NCBI RefSeq assembly: GCF_910592395.1
Contig: NC_088311.1
Coordinates: 23,592,646-23,656,645, forward strand
DNA: 64,000 nt
Reading direction: 5' to 3'
Origin: Lineus longissimus
Taxonomy: Eukaryota; Nemertea; Pilidiophora; Heteronemertea; Lineidae
Positions within the stretch are counted from its first letter, which is position 1. Each line of letters opens with the position of its first letter. The notes beneath the pieces were generated by a model that saw only the letters and a program-made list of their open reading frames with translations, was not told where the DNA came from and ran no database searches. Positions 1-14,100 of this stretch are shown in pieces. A program made the position numbers and the translations under genes.

Positions 1-430
1 GTAGTCCAAGACCCTCCTAAAGGCCAGCTACAATGTGAGCTGGAGCAGGCAGACTGGCGGTTACAGAACAGCACAGGACAGAATCCACAAGCTAGACCGG
101 AGGAGCCATGTGACAATATACCGGCTTCGGACAGGACACTGCAGGCTTAACAAACACCTGAAGCGACTAGGAATATGAGAAACGGCCAACTGCGAGTGCG
201 GAAACGGAGAACCGACCCCAGAGCACATCCTTTACACCTGCCCACTTCTAGAGCCGGCACGCGGGAAGTTTTGGCCCGACGAGACAACACCCCATACGAA
301 GCTGTGGGGAAATGCTGACGACCTGACACGAACTAACCGTTATGTCAATGCATCCACACTGCAGGTCTGCTATCTGCATGATCAACCGAACGCTGAAAAA
401 GACGGAGACCATCAGGGACGGTCTCGTCAC
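1..430 (+). mobile_element. 3' end of a degenerate non-LTR retrotransposon (LINE)
   Basis: Read in one plus-strand frame from about base 108, the DNA gives a RLRTGHCRLNKHLKRLGI stretch. It is followed by a cysteine cluster (C-E-C-G, then PTPEHILYTCPLLE). This arrangement, R-LRTGH...L...G...C-CG...T-EHIL-CP, is the usual C-terminal end of LINE open reading frames that carry an RNase H-like region and terminal CCHC-type motif. A following tract resembling the usual W-G-x-x-x-D-L-x-x-T tail lies at about 290-340. In-frame stop codons (for example just after KRLGI) show it is dead. The 5' part lies outside the window. Clade (Jockey, CR1 or I-like) cannot be settled from so little. Confidence 0.7.
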
Positions 431-660
431 TTATCAGGTGACCCTGGACAGTGTCACAACAATGCCATATAGACAGCCTCAATGTACCAAACCAATATGA
501 AAAGTCTATGGGCATTGACACAAATCAAGTAATATCGGGACAGTCGCATCTCATTAAAGGGACTACGGCTATCCACAACTTTTTGGCCAATACAGTACTG
601 TTTGGTAAATCCTTGTGGTCACCCAGTAGAGAGATAGGACATCAGCATGTTACTAGGTCT
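431..660. other. flank of minisatellite block, no gene seen
   Basis: No coding signal was found. Bases about 525-610 resemble bases about 2945-3030, sharing the core acggctatccaca followed by ttggccaa. The minisatellite block between is therefore bracketed by a degenerate direct repeat. Confidence 0.4.
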
Positions 661-827
661 AATCGAGTAGAGACATGTCTCTACTGGATGCACCATCATG
701 TCACGACAACAGGTTGCACTATCTCACTCCAGGGTGTTCCATGTTACCACGTACAACTTATGTAGTGTCTTTGCTGGATGTGCTTTCTCTCTATAGGGTG
801 TACCATGTTTTTACATTTCCTCATCTC

Positions 828-1285
828 TCTCATCATGTTGTCAACACGGTGGAGCAGCCAGGACTGATTCGGCCTGGCTGTGACTTCCTCATCTCTCTCA
901 CCATGTTGACAACTTGGCAGAGCAGCCAAGACTGATTTGGCCTGGCTGTGACTGTCTCATCTCTCTCACCATATTAACAACTAGGCAGTGCGGCGAAGAC
1001 TGATGCCGCCTGGCTGTGACTATCTCATCTCTCTCACCATATAGACAACTTGGCAGAGCAGCCAAGACTGATTTGGCCTGGCTGTGACTGTCTCTCATCT
1101 CTTTCACCATGTAGACAACTTGGCAGACCAGCCGAGACTGATTTGGCCTGGCTGTGATTGTCTCATCTCTCTCGCCACATTAACAACTAGGCAGTGCGGC
1201 GAAGATTGATGCGGCCTGGCTGTGACTGTCTCATCACTCTCATCATGTTGTCAACACGGTGGAGCAGCCAGGACTGATTCGGCCT
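828..1285. repeat. 68-bp minisatellite, cluster 1 (about 7 units)
   Basis: Units carry gcctggctgtgactgtctca, a ctctctcaccatgtt tract and ggagcagccaggactgatt. Two unit subtypes alternate, one with 'aacacggtgg' and one with 'aacttggcag'. The same family forms the larger array at 23830-25136. Confidence 0.9.
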
Positions 1286-1722
1286 GGTGTGCTGTGTCTC
1301 TCTTTGATGTGCCATCTCTATACAGAGTGAACCTTGTTTCTGCACGTTGGGCCGTGTGTGTCTACAGTGTGTACCACGTTTCTACAGGTTGTGCAGTGTC
1401 TCTACTAGTTGTTCCATCTCTCTAGAGGGTGTACCATGTTTTTACACATTGTGCTGTGTCTCTCCTTGATGTGTCATCTCTATACAGAGTGAACCTTGTT
1501 TCTTTGGTGGATGTGCTTTCTCTCTAGAGGGTGTACCATGTTTTTACATATTGTACTGTGTCTCTCCTTGATGTGTCATCTCTATTCAGAGTGAACCTCG
1601 TTTCTGCAGGTTGTGCCGTGTGTGTCTACAGGGTGTACCACGTTTCTACAGGTTGTGCAGTGTCTCTACTGGATGATCCATCTCTCCAGAGGGTGTACCG
1701 TGTTTCTACAGGGTAGTATGAT

Positions 1723-1842
1723 AGTGAGGTTTCGAAACCACCCGGTTAGGCCCTACGACGACGTTTATCTATTGTTCGGGTGAACTCACACAAAAGATAA
1801 ACGTCGTCGTAGGGCCTAACCGGGTGGTTGCGAAACCTCACT
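1723..1842. mobile_element. 120-bp near-perfect hairpin (MITE-like foldback)
   Basis: Bases 1723-1770 and 1795-1842 are 48-bp reverse complements with a single mismatch, separated by a 24-bp loop. The element begins agtgaggttt and ends aaacctcact. It splits the 60-bp minisatellite, so it probably inserted there. No clear target-site duplication was seen and there is no coding capacity. Confidence 0.8.
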
Positions 1843-2760
1843 TATAATAAACTGTGTACGTGGTGCAGCTACAGTGGTCCAATGACACCCTGCAGCGTTT
1901 GCGTTTATCCTCGGCCACTTGACCTCATCAAGAGCTTGTTGCCGCAGGCAATGGAATTGTTTCTCTGTCATTCAATTTATTGTGCTCAGTAGATTTGCAC
2001 AGTACCATCCTTGTCTGGGCAAAGTCCAGTGCCATCTGAGCAGTCGGGGTTTAGACATAGGACATGGCCCTACATTGACCATCTTTGTTCGGCGAGTGCC
2101 ATGTCTCTAGAGGATGTGAAATCTCTCTACATGTGTACCATGCTCCTACATGTTTTACCATGTCTCTGCTGGATGTGACATCTCTCTACAGGGTCTACCA
2201 TATTCCCCCTCCTTGTGTTGTGTCTTTGCTGGAGGTGTCACCTCTCTACAGGTAATTGTCCTGTGTTTCTACAGCTTGTGTCATGTCTTTGCTGGCTGTG
2301 CTAACAGCTTGTGTCATTGCTGGATGTGACGTCTCTCTACAGGGTGTACCATGTTTCTACAGGGTGTAAATGTCTTTGTTGGATATGCCCTCTCTCGAAA
2401 GGGTGCACCATATTTCTTCAGGCAGCACCACATCCTTTTTGGATGTGCCATCTCTCTACAGGGTGTAGCATGTTTCTACAGCTTATGCCATGCCTCCACT
2501 GGATGTGCCATCTATCTACAGGGTGTAGCATGTTTCTACAGCCTATGCCATGTCTCTACTGGATGTGCCATCTCTCTGTTGGATGTGCCATCTCTTTACA
2601 GAGTGTACCATGTTTCTATACAGGTTGTGCTTTGCTCTACTGAATGTGCCATCTCTCGAGAAGCTCTTCAGGGTGTACCATGTTCCCACAGGTCGTTTTA
2701 TGTCTCTACTGGATGTGACATCACTCAGGGTGTACCATGTCAACCTTGAATCCATGAGAT

Positions 2761-5109
2761 GGCTCATCCAGTAGAAATATGGACGCTATCACAACCACGC
2801 CATGCTGGGACACTCTTATCTCAGATCAAGAGATCATGGACAGTGCAGCAACCAAACTATTTCAAGATGGCCTCATCAGATTTTTTCATGTTAAGGTTCA
2901 ATCATGAGAGTATGGTGGTGACACAACCTGATCCTACCAGGACAGTCTCAGCCCCTTTCAAGTCACGATGATAGTGTTACGGCTATCCACAGCTTCTTGG
3001 CCAACAGCGTCCCAGAGCTGTTTCTGGAAGCAAGCATTCAAACTGTAAAATGATCTAACAAAACTCAATAATACTTTTCTATACACCGGTACACCAGTTT
3101 ATTCATTGACATGGACTATAAAATTGGCCACATATGGCTGGAATTGAATCACTGATATGTGCTAAGTCAACTAAGGTATTTATATATCACATCACATCTC
3201 TTATATTTGTATCATTCAAATAAAGCTATCAATTTTGCGGTAGACACTGTTGAACAGACCCAAATATATGTCACTAAACTATTATGAGAATGTGGAATCG
3301 TATTTGAGGAGGGGTCGGGGGAGTTGTGGCCAGACCAACACTACAGTAGAGTTCAGCATACTTCTAAGTGTTAAAGCTTTACATTTTTTACTGTTGGTAG
3401 AATGCTTGTGTACAGTTTACCTTTTATGATGCATCCAAGAACCACTTCAGTGCCAGACTGGCAATTACTTCTGGAAGTCCTCATTGGAAGTTGAAATGAG
3501 TGCAAAAGTTTACTTAGATTTGGGGTGTTTTTGAGAAAATTCCATAATTCGACAGATGACAAATTTTCCCCTAACCCAAAACCTGAACCAGCATATACAG
3601 TAAATCTGATTTGGGATATGGACAAAGATTTTAGATTGTTGAAAATGCATAAAATATCAATTATTGGCTAGAATACAATACATAGTAAAGGCCAGTAACT
3701 TAGAAGGTAATACATATAGTAAATGCCAAGTACATACAAACATCTTTCTGTCATAATATTGCAAACATGTGATTTTTACAGGAAATATTACACTCTAACT
3801 TATAATAGACTACATTCCTCCATTTGAGTGAAGCACATGCTGGGGTCAAAAGACGTCATGATTAATTGCATCAGGGTGCAGGAAACAATCAGACTTGTTT
3901 GCTTTTTACAGCTGACATCATGACTGAATATCAGCTCCCGAGTCAGACAAGTGACGAGGCTACAACTGTTGATAAATTTCAGACAGACATTAGACCCAAT
4001 TCCCTAAGAATAACCACCCAGAAACCACCAACTGGTCCTCCTACTACCTGTCTATAGTCCCCCTTTAAGAAAAGTGTTTATACAATCATAAAGTTTAAGC
4101 ATTCTAAAAACCTATTTTACTGGAAGACAGGATTAAAGTACCGTATTACATTTGCATTATGGGGTTTGACGAATTACATGTACTCAAAGACAAACATTAG
4201 AATGTTTTTGTAAATTTTCTGATGCATCCAAGTACTGCCATCTATAAAACAGGAATCTTTCTACTCATTCTGCAACAATACAAGTCCTTATAATCTGATA
4301 CAACGGAGGCTGTGCAGATGACATCATCAAAGAAAAGATGCCATTTTGGTCGTCAGATTCACGTCATCATCGCACCTCGCGCACGTGGTCTTCGTCTGTA
4401 GCACAATAACCTTTATTTCAAACAGACATGATTCCACAAATACAAATCTTACATTGCCATCAAAAGCACCACTATTAAGTGCATAAAATGCTGTATCAAT
4501 TCGGCACCATCCCCCCCCCCCAACCCTTTCAAACCTGATTTCACATCTGACAATGAAGACAAGAGAGTCCTCAAGTCTCACACCTTAGTTTCAATTCCAC
4601 TTGAAGCAGCTTTTCTAGATTTTGAAATAACCCTCAAATCCTTTATCCAAGCACTGCTCGATCCAACTCCTGCCGACTTCCACACAGACTCTAATAGAAT
4701 ATGCAGTATTACACCAAGATCACCCTATCAAACTAGGAAACCCTAATATATAAAGTCGTTGCTAAACTGTAGAATCACTCATTTTGGCAGGGATTATATT
4801 TCTTGTCATAATCTTTTTTTCTCTTCTCGCCATCTTTGCTTGGGTCAAAACAGAAAACCCCTTTGGATATTTTCATACATAAGACTACATGTACATGTGA
4901 GGTGGGTTGATTTTTGTGGAATAGCGCGTCCTGTCAATCGAGCAGCTGTTAATATTCCTAGTTATAATTCGGGCGCTATCAAACATAGATCACTCAGCAC
5001 TATATTAGTTAAAAGATTGAAAGATTGACAGATTGACTGATAGCCTGCTGAAATAAAACCCACACCAAAGAAAGTGATTTTACAGTATGTATCAAGTCAG
5101 AATTGTCAA
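2761..5109. other. intergenic / 3' flank of OSBPL9
   Basis: No gene was recognised. The part nearest 5109 should hold the OSBPL9 3' UTR. A minus-strand AATAAA (TTTATT on plus at 4412-4417) is a candidate poly(A) signal. A short C-run lies at about 4508-4520. Bases about 3398-3435 and 4197-4250 share a dispersed motif (tagaatg..., then gatgcatccaag), also seen near 56622 and 46050. Confidence 0.4.
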
Positions 5110-8100
5110 TTATTCCAGAGAAATCAAATCATTGTCTTGTTTATTTTCACCCGTTGCCTCCTCCTCGTCATCGTACGGATCCACAAATTCCGCTTCGTCT
5201 TCATCTTCAGCATCGTTGTCGTCTGCTTGTATCACTTCAGGTACGTCTGCTTCCACTGTTGCCGTGGTAACTGCCGTCTGCTCCTGCCTCCGTCTCTCCT
5301 CCTCCTCCTGTTGCATTTGCAGCTGCTGAGACAGCTGCTCCTGATATTTACGCGATAATCTCTTCATCAGTGAGTTGTCGTAAACCCAGTGTTCACCGAC
5401 CTCGTGGAAATGCTAAAATGAACAAAAACGAAAGAAAAATGTTAGGGCTTTCTTCTCAGTGATTTGGCTCAATATTGGCAGAGGATCTCAATGAGGAATC
5501 CTCGGTGAGAAAGATCATCTTGATCAGTTAGTGGTTGTACACAGCAAGTGATCATCAACCTCGTGGAAATGCGGAAGGAAAAGAAGTCTTAAATGTTAAG
5601 GGGATAAAATACAGGTGTTGTGTAGCCAACTCCATTGTTTTTGAAACATCCTTTATAACTAATGATAAACTGTTACGTTTGTTTCCCAGTTCACCCCTCT
5701 CTCCTTCCTGTCCTTGGCCTCTTCTCGCTGTCGTTGTTCAAGTTTCTGCTTTCCTTCTGTCGCTTTCTCCACGTTCTTCATCTTGAGACTATACGTGACG
5801 TCCCGCCATAATCTCCGTGATTCATAATCGCCCTGTTTTTCTAACTTCTGCACCATTTTTTTCATGATTGGAGTATTCCTTGTATCAACAAATATTTCAT
5901 TTCTCTGAAAATCAAAATGCGTTTTATCAGTTTTTTTGCCCATGGGTAGTTCAAGATTACATTTTAACCCACTTAATAATGTCCTCGGAAGTCGTCTGCT
6001 AAAGTTTCGTACACTTACCCCGCTGGCAAACTGAGCAAACATTGCACCATTCCATTCCCCTTGTATATTACAGAAAGATTTCTTCTCATCCGGAGCAAAT
6101 ATCTCGGCTGATAGTTGGTTCTTCTTTCCACCATAAAATGGCTGAAAAAACAATGTTTGAAATTATAACCAAAATAACAAGATAAGCAATTTCATTCAAG
6201 GAGACATGGAAAAACTTTTAAAGTCTGAATCCCATTTTTTATACCATGGACACCTTCTGTGGGGACAAAAGTAAAATGGACTGATTCTATAGGGCCAGGT
6301 CATACAATGACACCTTAACCGGGTACCAGTAGTACCTCAGCATTAAATGCCAACAGGTAGCCTCCTGAGAAGAATAAAGAAGTACCGATCGATGCATGCT
6401 TTTTTCTTATTGGCGAGTATTATTTTTCAATCACAAGAGCAGAAAGCTTATGCCTTACACAGACAGCCTAGTTTAATGATATTTGACACCCACCAAGCGA
6501 TAAATTTCATAGCTGATTTTAAACATCTGAATAATAGCATGAGGCCACCTATTTTTCATACAAACCTCACATCATCACAAAAAATGCTGCCAAACCCATC
6601 ACAGCAAAGTTGCCTCCAAAGCTTTGGCAAACTTGACTCCCAATTAACCATGCAGGTACTGTATATCACCACACTACACCACTACCGAGCCTCAGATCAA
6701 AGCCAACAAAAGCCCCAATATCTATTTGCAAACAGTAAGATGGTGCTAGTAGATAAGAGGCCTACCTTTCCACGGTGATAGCCAACCTCATCCTAGTAAC
6801 AAGTCAACATTGCATTGCATTTCAATCGAAATTCTTTTGGTAAGCACTAAGTAGTATGATTATTTCAAGGAATTAATACCGAGCCGCTGGTCCTTGGTTG
6901 ACTAATGAATAATGCTGGTGGGGTTAGACTGAAATACAAACCAAAACCAGAGACATCTGCCAAAGGTTTTGGACAACATTTGAGGTCTAACAGAGGGGTC
7001 TTTTTGAGACAACCAACGACCAACAGCAAGGTATGCTTTCCTATTCTGAAAGAGCTCAAAGAGAACATGCGATTTGCCATCAAGTTCAAACCTAGCAGTC
7101 CTTGGTTATCAATCTGAGTTACAAACCCTGAATGAACAGGGCTGGGCATTTATGGCAAATTCAGTGCTTGTGGAGAGTGACATACAGTACCCGTACAATG
7201 AAATTGACAGTCACCAAAGACACGAGACAAAATACAGATCTGCCTCTCTCCAGATAAGCCTGATCGGAAGGTGGAGCCTTGTTATGGGAAATGGCCAACT
7301 TATAAAGGCAGCCTCTGTTATTGGACATCACAGTTGGGAAGTACCAAGAACATGACGAAGCCAAGTTCAAGACAGGCTGATCTCATAAGTTGGCAATTTT
7401 CCTTCCCCAATATAGAACTCCACCATTAGATGATACTGCTCTATCTCCAAAGAGGCAATAACAAATTTCCTTGCAAGTGACATTCTTGGTTTTCAAAAGA
7501 TTTTGCATTCCTACCTTGGTGAGGAAGTTGATATTCGCAGAGTATCCACTCTTCGGACATGATATTGTACATTTGCCGCCCAGTTCAATCCATGGCGTTG
7601 TCAAGATTGATCTGAAAAAGTTACGATAACAGTCACTGGCCATAGCAAACCTTCAAGTGAAATGATTAATCAATCTGTGAGTGAGTGATTCGTCGAGTAT
7701 TGGCCAAGTGGTAAATTTTTATGTAAGAGTCAAATATTGCACTCAAATGGAGTCAAATTTGGATGAGTGTGACCTGGATATTGTTACCAGCCTTCTCCTT
7801 GTTCCCCTTCAAATATGAAATACTCATCACAAGGTAAACAGTCATGCATAGTGACATTAAAGATGAACTGGTCCCGAACACAACGGAACAAATATCAACC
7901 ACATTAAACTTTCAGAGGAGAATCATTGCCCACAAAGCTGTTCTGCTCTTGTAACATGATAACTGCAATGAAAGAACAATTACCTGCCATAGCCACTTGG
8001 GAATGTAATCAAATATTCCTCGTCGTAGTCAACAACTGATATGACGGCCTGGCCGATCATGTGCACCCCTATTGACAGACCTAAGAACTTTGATTTCGTC

Positions 8101-11100
8101 CAGATGTAACCGTCGATTGATATCTTTTTGTTGGCGTGTTCAGCATAGAAGGCAGAAACTGAAATAGAAACAGAAATATGAACCTCTACCCACCCAATGA
8201 CTCTGTCTAGTCTTCAAACTGTAGATGCTTTCAGAGTTTTCAAACTAAAAACCCAGAAAGGTGGTAGCAGAGAGAGATATCCAAATTAGTCATGTTGAAA
8301 TAGTGCAATTTGAACAGAATATTCAAGTCTGCTCTGTCAAATGATATGTTTGAATCACAAGAAAAAGCATCGTACTTCTAACCCAGATGTGGACTTTCTT
8401 CATCCTCCATCTGTCGAGCCCAAGTAAGGTTCCCTATAAACAGCTCCTAGATGCATTACTAGTACATGTATGTAACAGGGGGCCATGATTATAATCGCCA
8501 TCAGTTTTTTCATTGCAAAGATGAAATAAATGTACTTACTTGGAGGATGATGTGAGACCTGCTCAGCTATGAATACAAGATTGTCTTTATAAGCCCAGGG
8601 AGTGGGGCCATCAGTGTTCAATTCCTGGAAGAGCAAAGTATATGTCATGGCCACTGGAATGAATGGTCTCAACTGCGCTAAATGGGGCAAGCCTCCTTTC
8701 TAATGTTTTTCATTGTACAGGGTAATATGTGTGGTAAGAGAAAAGACTGAACACTTTTCCTAGGCATGATGTTGTCCTCAGAAATTGCCTTTACTTATAA
8801 TGCCCCTTGGTCCAAGCTGGCTGCAATTTTTGTAATTTTTTGTCTTTTCTGCAAAAATCCCTCGGAGCAATTTAGGCCATGTATAAATGAATAAATAAAT
8901 AAATAAATGTATAGACTTACCCTCTTTTCTGGTTTCGTTTGGTTTGGGAGATCCCAGTAACACAGGAATGTTTCTCCAAGGATAGGATTGTACGGTTTCT
9001 TAGCGACCTCACTCTTACGGCCAGCATGGAATGCGGAGAGGTACCATCTCACCGTCTGCACCATTCGATCGTAGGGGTCGGAGAAATCAGCAATGCTGAA
9101 AAAAGGAAAGAAATACATGTAGATAAAACAACTGTTCTGGCTACCAAACATCACGCCTACTCGTTTTTTGGTTTGAAGAAAAAAAAATTCGGGAACAAAC
9201 ACGACAGACAAGGTGAAGTCAGGGTCATGGAAAATTTAGTTCTTGTGTGATTTCCAAATGATGACAGGTAATGAGGAACAAAACGACTTGATCTGGATTC
9301 TGCGTTTGAGACTCTAGAACACATTTCTGCATTCTTGGCAAGTTCGTGAAGAGTAGGGAATTGGAAGTCAAATACAGCCTCGCAGTTACAACACATTGAA
9401 ACCAGACCCCAACATAATTACAGAAACAGCCAAGTATTTTCATCCCAACAGGAATATTTCAAAACACAAAAAGAGATATCAGATTTAAGACATACCTGAC
9501 AAAGATGTCTGGGTGAGCCAAGAAATCAGCAAACATCTCTAACAGCGACCGCCTTTCAAGAATAAACGTCGGTAGAACTACTTTGGTCAGGTCCATACCA
9601 ATCCTGACCTGGGAGAGAAGGTGCGTGATCACACTCCCATGTTGGTCCAATGACTCCACTGAAAATATGAGACACATCAATTAAGCTCATCATAAGGTTA
9701 AATGGTACAATTATAGCCTCTACTTTGTAGAACACATTTAACACTACACATCATTCAATGCACATCGAGGTTTTACTCGTATGTACCACTTTACCTAAAG
9801 TTAAGTAAAAAAGTTAAAAGAAAACACTTACAATCTTCATCATCATTTTCGTCATAAAGCTCTGGAAGTAAACGAGAAGAGAATTTATAATTGTAAAGGA
9901 ACAAGGAAACGCATTCAGAATGTGCAGATGGAGGAATTCCTGTCTACTCATAGCAAATTTTGCACAATGAAATTTTCCTCAAAACAGTTTCTGCAAAACA
10001 GATGTTAATTTTGACCAGTAAATGACATGACTAACCATCAAAAATATCATCAGCAGACGCGATCACAATTGGCTTTTCTTTCTCTTTCTCGTCTTCATCA
10101 ACCTCTTCCAAATTTTTACTGAAAATAATGGAAAAAACAAGTGATTTGTTTGTAAGCCTTGAAAAGTGTTTTGAATAACAACTGCCCTACAGTCCATTTC
10201 ATGACCAGTTGGAACTGTGTGAAAAGTATAAATGTTTCAGATTCATTTTTGTAATGGAGTCTTTTCACGAATTTCACAATTCATGAAAACAAAACACCCA
10301 AAAATATTTGTCCGTTTACAGCACTTGATACTCACCATGGACTAGAATGTTTAGCAGACGTTGATTCTTCCTCTGCATCAAAGAAGTTATCATCCTCATC
10401 CTCACTACTTGAGTATGACGTTTCTGGTACGGGAGTCGGTCCCATAGAGGGCATTGTTGTTGCGCCAGAGCCAGATCTTTGCACCATCGATTGAGCATCT
10501 GGAAAATATCCAACACCTAGGAAAATTATCTTGAGTTCTTCTTTCCGGAAATATTGTCAACACCAGTGGCTACTCAAAGGCCTACGGCGTAGGTGTTTGT
10601 TGTTTTTTCTTGTGGCTCAGATAAATAGAAATGAACATTGCAGTTGAGAGGTATTATATGCATGAAAAACCTTCTTATTCCTTCGTTCCAAGTCATTCGG
10701 AATCCCGGCTTTAAATGATAACGACATGCAATAGTCTTTTTTTCTGTCAACAGAAGAATTCAAAATTCAATGCTTTTGTCTTCACTTTCCCATACACCTC
10801 AGAAACATGCGAAGAATCATTGCACAACTCAGTGCAAGGGATTCAACTGAAATACTTAAGTATTCCCTGCGCAGGATTCCCTGTGCCAATTTTCAAACAA
10901 CTGCCAGAGATGGAAAATGCATGAGACAAAAAGGGAGTGAAGAGTTGGAGCTAAAGGGAGTGCATATCTATGTTAACTTTAGATGTACCCAATGATGTCT
11001 GACAAAAGTTGCCTTTTAACCCCTTGCCTACCTACAACATTGTTATAGCGCGATCCCAGCCTGACTTTGCCCCTAAGTCATATCTCACATCTTTGGTCTC

Positions 11101-14100
11101 ACATCAGGGTACTTCTAGAGTCGACCCAATCCAAAACGGTCAAATTTTCGCTGGCTCTTTTTTGCAGATTTTTGCAAATAACATCGATTCCCAAAAATAA
11201 AAATTTTGAAAAAAAAATTGGGGATTCAAAAAACTGAAATCAATTTCATTATCTGCCAAAACAAAAATCGTGAAAATTTAATTTTTTCAGAAATTTTCAC
11301 AAACCGCAAAAAGAGTCGCCAAAAAATGTGAGTTTACAGTACATGTTAATCATATGTGGGGACTACCTTGAAGGCTGTTAGGCGGTAGGCTTTCCGCAGT
11401 GTCCTCGAAGAACTCAACACTCTGTTCTGTATCACTGGGTGTGTGGTCGCTAGACACTGTTGGAACAAAAACGTCAACTTGTGAGTGTGACTCACCACTT
11501 CAACATACTCAGTATAACCTACCGGTATACTCAGTATAACCTACCAACATACTCAGTATAACCTACCGGTAACCCTCCTGGATAGCATTTTGGTAAGTTT
11601 TCAGATGTCAGTACTTCAGAGATGATGACTTCTATTGAGTTTTTTTGTGAAAAGGGACAATAAAAGTTACATTAATCTCTTGAGCGATACTTTCAAAGCC
11701 CAACACTTGTACTTATGGTTAGAAAGCTAAACTAGCATTACGTTTTCTTAAAAGATAAGTTCAGATTAGTCATGTTAGAAATGAAAAAGTTTGCAACGTA
11801 ACTGTCTAAAAAATAGCGATTAACTTTTAACGAATGATTATACCAGGTGATGGCTATTGTGCTATAGAGTCTAACGTCTGATGCATGGTTATGAGTGTGA
11901 GCTACAGAGTCAGAGGTTTGATGTAAGATGTGAATAAATTAATGAAAACTTTGAAAAATTCATTCCTACCTGCACCTGAAGGCCGTGCACCTTCTGCGAT
12001 CTCCCTTGCAGCACTTTCTTGAAATGACGGACCATTCAGAAGAGGACTAATGGTGTTTTGCTGGAAAATTCACATGTTCACATTAAAATGGTCTTCCAAT
12101 ATTCATTGTGCTTTGCCAGTGTTCTGCAAAAAGTATTCCAAGATGTTGCCCCAATTCAGTGGCAGTTCATGGCACTCTTCCTTAGGCTACGCCTTGTTGT
12201 AAGCCAACTGACTGCCCCACCTATATATATATGTAATAGGGCAACATTTTGAGACTGCATGCGTCCCTGATATAAATTTTATTTGTACAGTCATCCTGAA
12301 TGTCACCAATCCTTAAAATGAATTTATATCAGTCTGATGTGGGGTTTAAAAACAATTGACCTACCTTGGCTATTTGCAGATATACTATGGACTGTTTTAT
12401 AGCTTCTACCATATTCTGAAATTAATTTATCAGGGATAAAGAATATATGAGGCTGAGCGGCAAAATTTTGTGTTTCGGGTCAAATCCTATGAAAACAGTG
12501 GGCACGAACTGTCGGTATTTTTTGGTCAAAATCGATGGTTTTTTGTACTTTGCTAGCTGTTGCTCCCAATTCGGAAGTAGAGGAACCCATGCAAAAGATC
12601 AGATCAATACACAGGGTTGTTTTTTTCAGAGACAGACAATAACGGGAAACACAAAATACTTTTTACTTGGCCTGATGAGATTAGATAGGGAACAGCTGGC
12701 GACTTTACATGTTAAAGCTCCATGCTGAGGTCAGGCAACATTTGAACTTGAAGGTCAATAATTAATTATTGTGCTTTCTGACATAATCACAATCGTTATT
12801 GTCGGCAAGGCTGTTGCCTTAAAATGATCGACAGCTGATGCATAAAATCACAAGATGCAGGTCAGCTTCATGTTTATTGCCTGTGCAGGGTTTGAGGCCC
12901 AAAGAGGGTTGACAAGAGAGACTGCCATTTTTGTCAGAAAATATATGTTTTTCAGGAGGCCACCTATGGGCTGTCATGCCAATCACGAAGGATATGTGGT
13001 CTGGGTTCTGTCAGAAAAATCAATCCACCTACCTCTGCAGAAATTTTAATCAAACAACTTTTCTCTCTCTCAGCTTCATCTTCGCACTGGTCGATCTTGT
13101 GTCCCAAAGCCTACACAGAAGGAAAAAGACTTGACACCACATTTAAAACAAGAAAGTAATTATTCCTGTGAAATCTAGAACCGAATATATTTTCTACAAT
13201 GTCACTACAGGGAAATGCATAGATTAGCATTTGGGGTCTTTCAATACCTGAATCTCAACCACCTTGACACACAGGCCCTGTAACAAGCTCTACAGACTGC
13301 CAGACTGCCAGACTGCCAGTTATGAAGGTGAGGTTTGGGCATATTTGCATATTTGGATAAGATGTGTACACTACAGCAAAAAAGTACCACGGTTCGGACT
13401 TGCGAAATCTTCGATACCTTCCTTGATACTCAAACATTGAGAAAACAAACCGTGGAATGCAGCTATTATTACAGACCAATGCATGAAAGTATTATTCAAG
13501 CAGTGTGATTCTTTTGATCACTAAGGACTTTAAAAGGAGCTTAACATACCTCAACCTGATCAATCAGCAGCTGAAGATATGCATCCGTCTCAGCCAGCTT
13601 CTTGTCAAAGTCTACAAGCGTTGGGACAGATTTCATTTCCCATTTCTGAAACAATAGAAATTCATACAAACGTTCAAAAAGAGTTGTTCTCCTTCTTCTC
13701 CATAAGCCACTGTGAACTACTTTTAGGTGCTGCTACGGTTAAGCTCCAATTTGTACAATGAGTCTTCAGGCAGACTATTTATGTGACAATCACAGTAAAA
13801 GGCAAAGGCCTGTGCCAATACACCATACTGATGATGATTATTACCCCCACTGGCCCCGCTCCTGTAGATCGTATTTAAAAAGGCATTTCAATTCCTGCTG
13901 ATGTGTTACTCACCCTCAGAGGCTGGGAATGTCGTACAACGGTATCTTCTAATGCACATATCCATTTTTCTCTCTCATCACCATCACGGGCTGCAAGACG
14001 ATATATTGTAAAGAATAAGTGATGCTTCAGGTACTGACACGAACTATCTCACAGGATGTTGAAAAGCAAATCTTTTCAATTATGCTTTGAAAACTTTACT

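Larger units (their letters stand above)
660..2760. repeat. 60-bp minisatellite array, interrupted
   Basis: Imperfect tandem copies of a 60-bp unit built from words such as ctggatgtgccatctctcta and gggtgtaccatgtttctaca. The period is exact between 2461 and 2521. Copies lie at about 660-830, 1285-1715 and 2095-2755. A 68-bp satellite (830-1285) and a hairpin element (1723-1842) interrupt the array. Long open frames here come from the repeat lacking stops in some phases and are not genes. Confidence 0.9.

Noticed and set aside
2351-2749. 132-aa open frame (plus) and overlapping frames
   Set aside because: Made entirely of the 60-bp minisatellite, which lacks stops in some phases. No domain or splice context.
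5074-5358. Plus-strand frames of 80-94 aa rich in Leu, Ser and Val
   Set aside because: Antisense of the last OSBPL9 exon.
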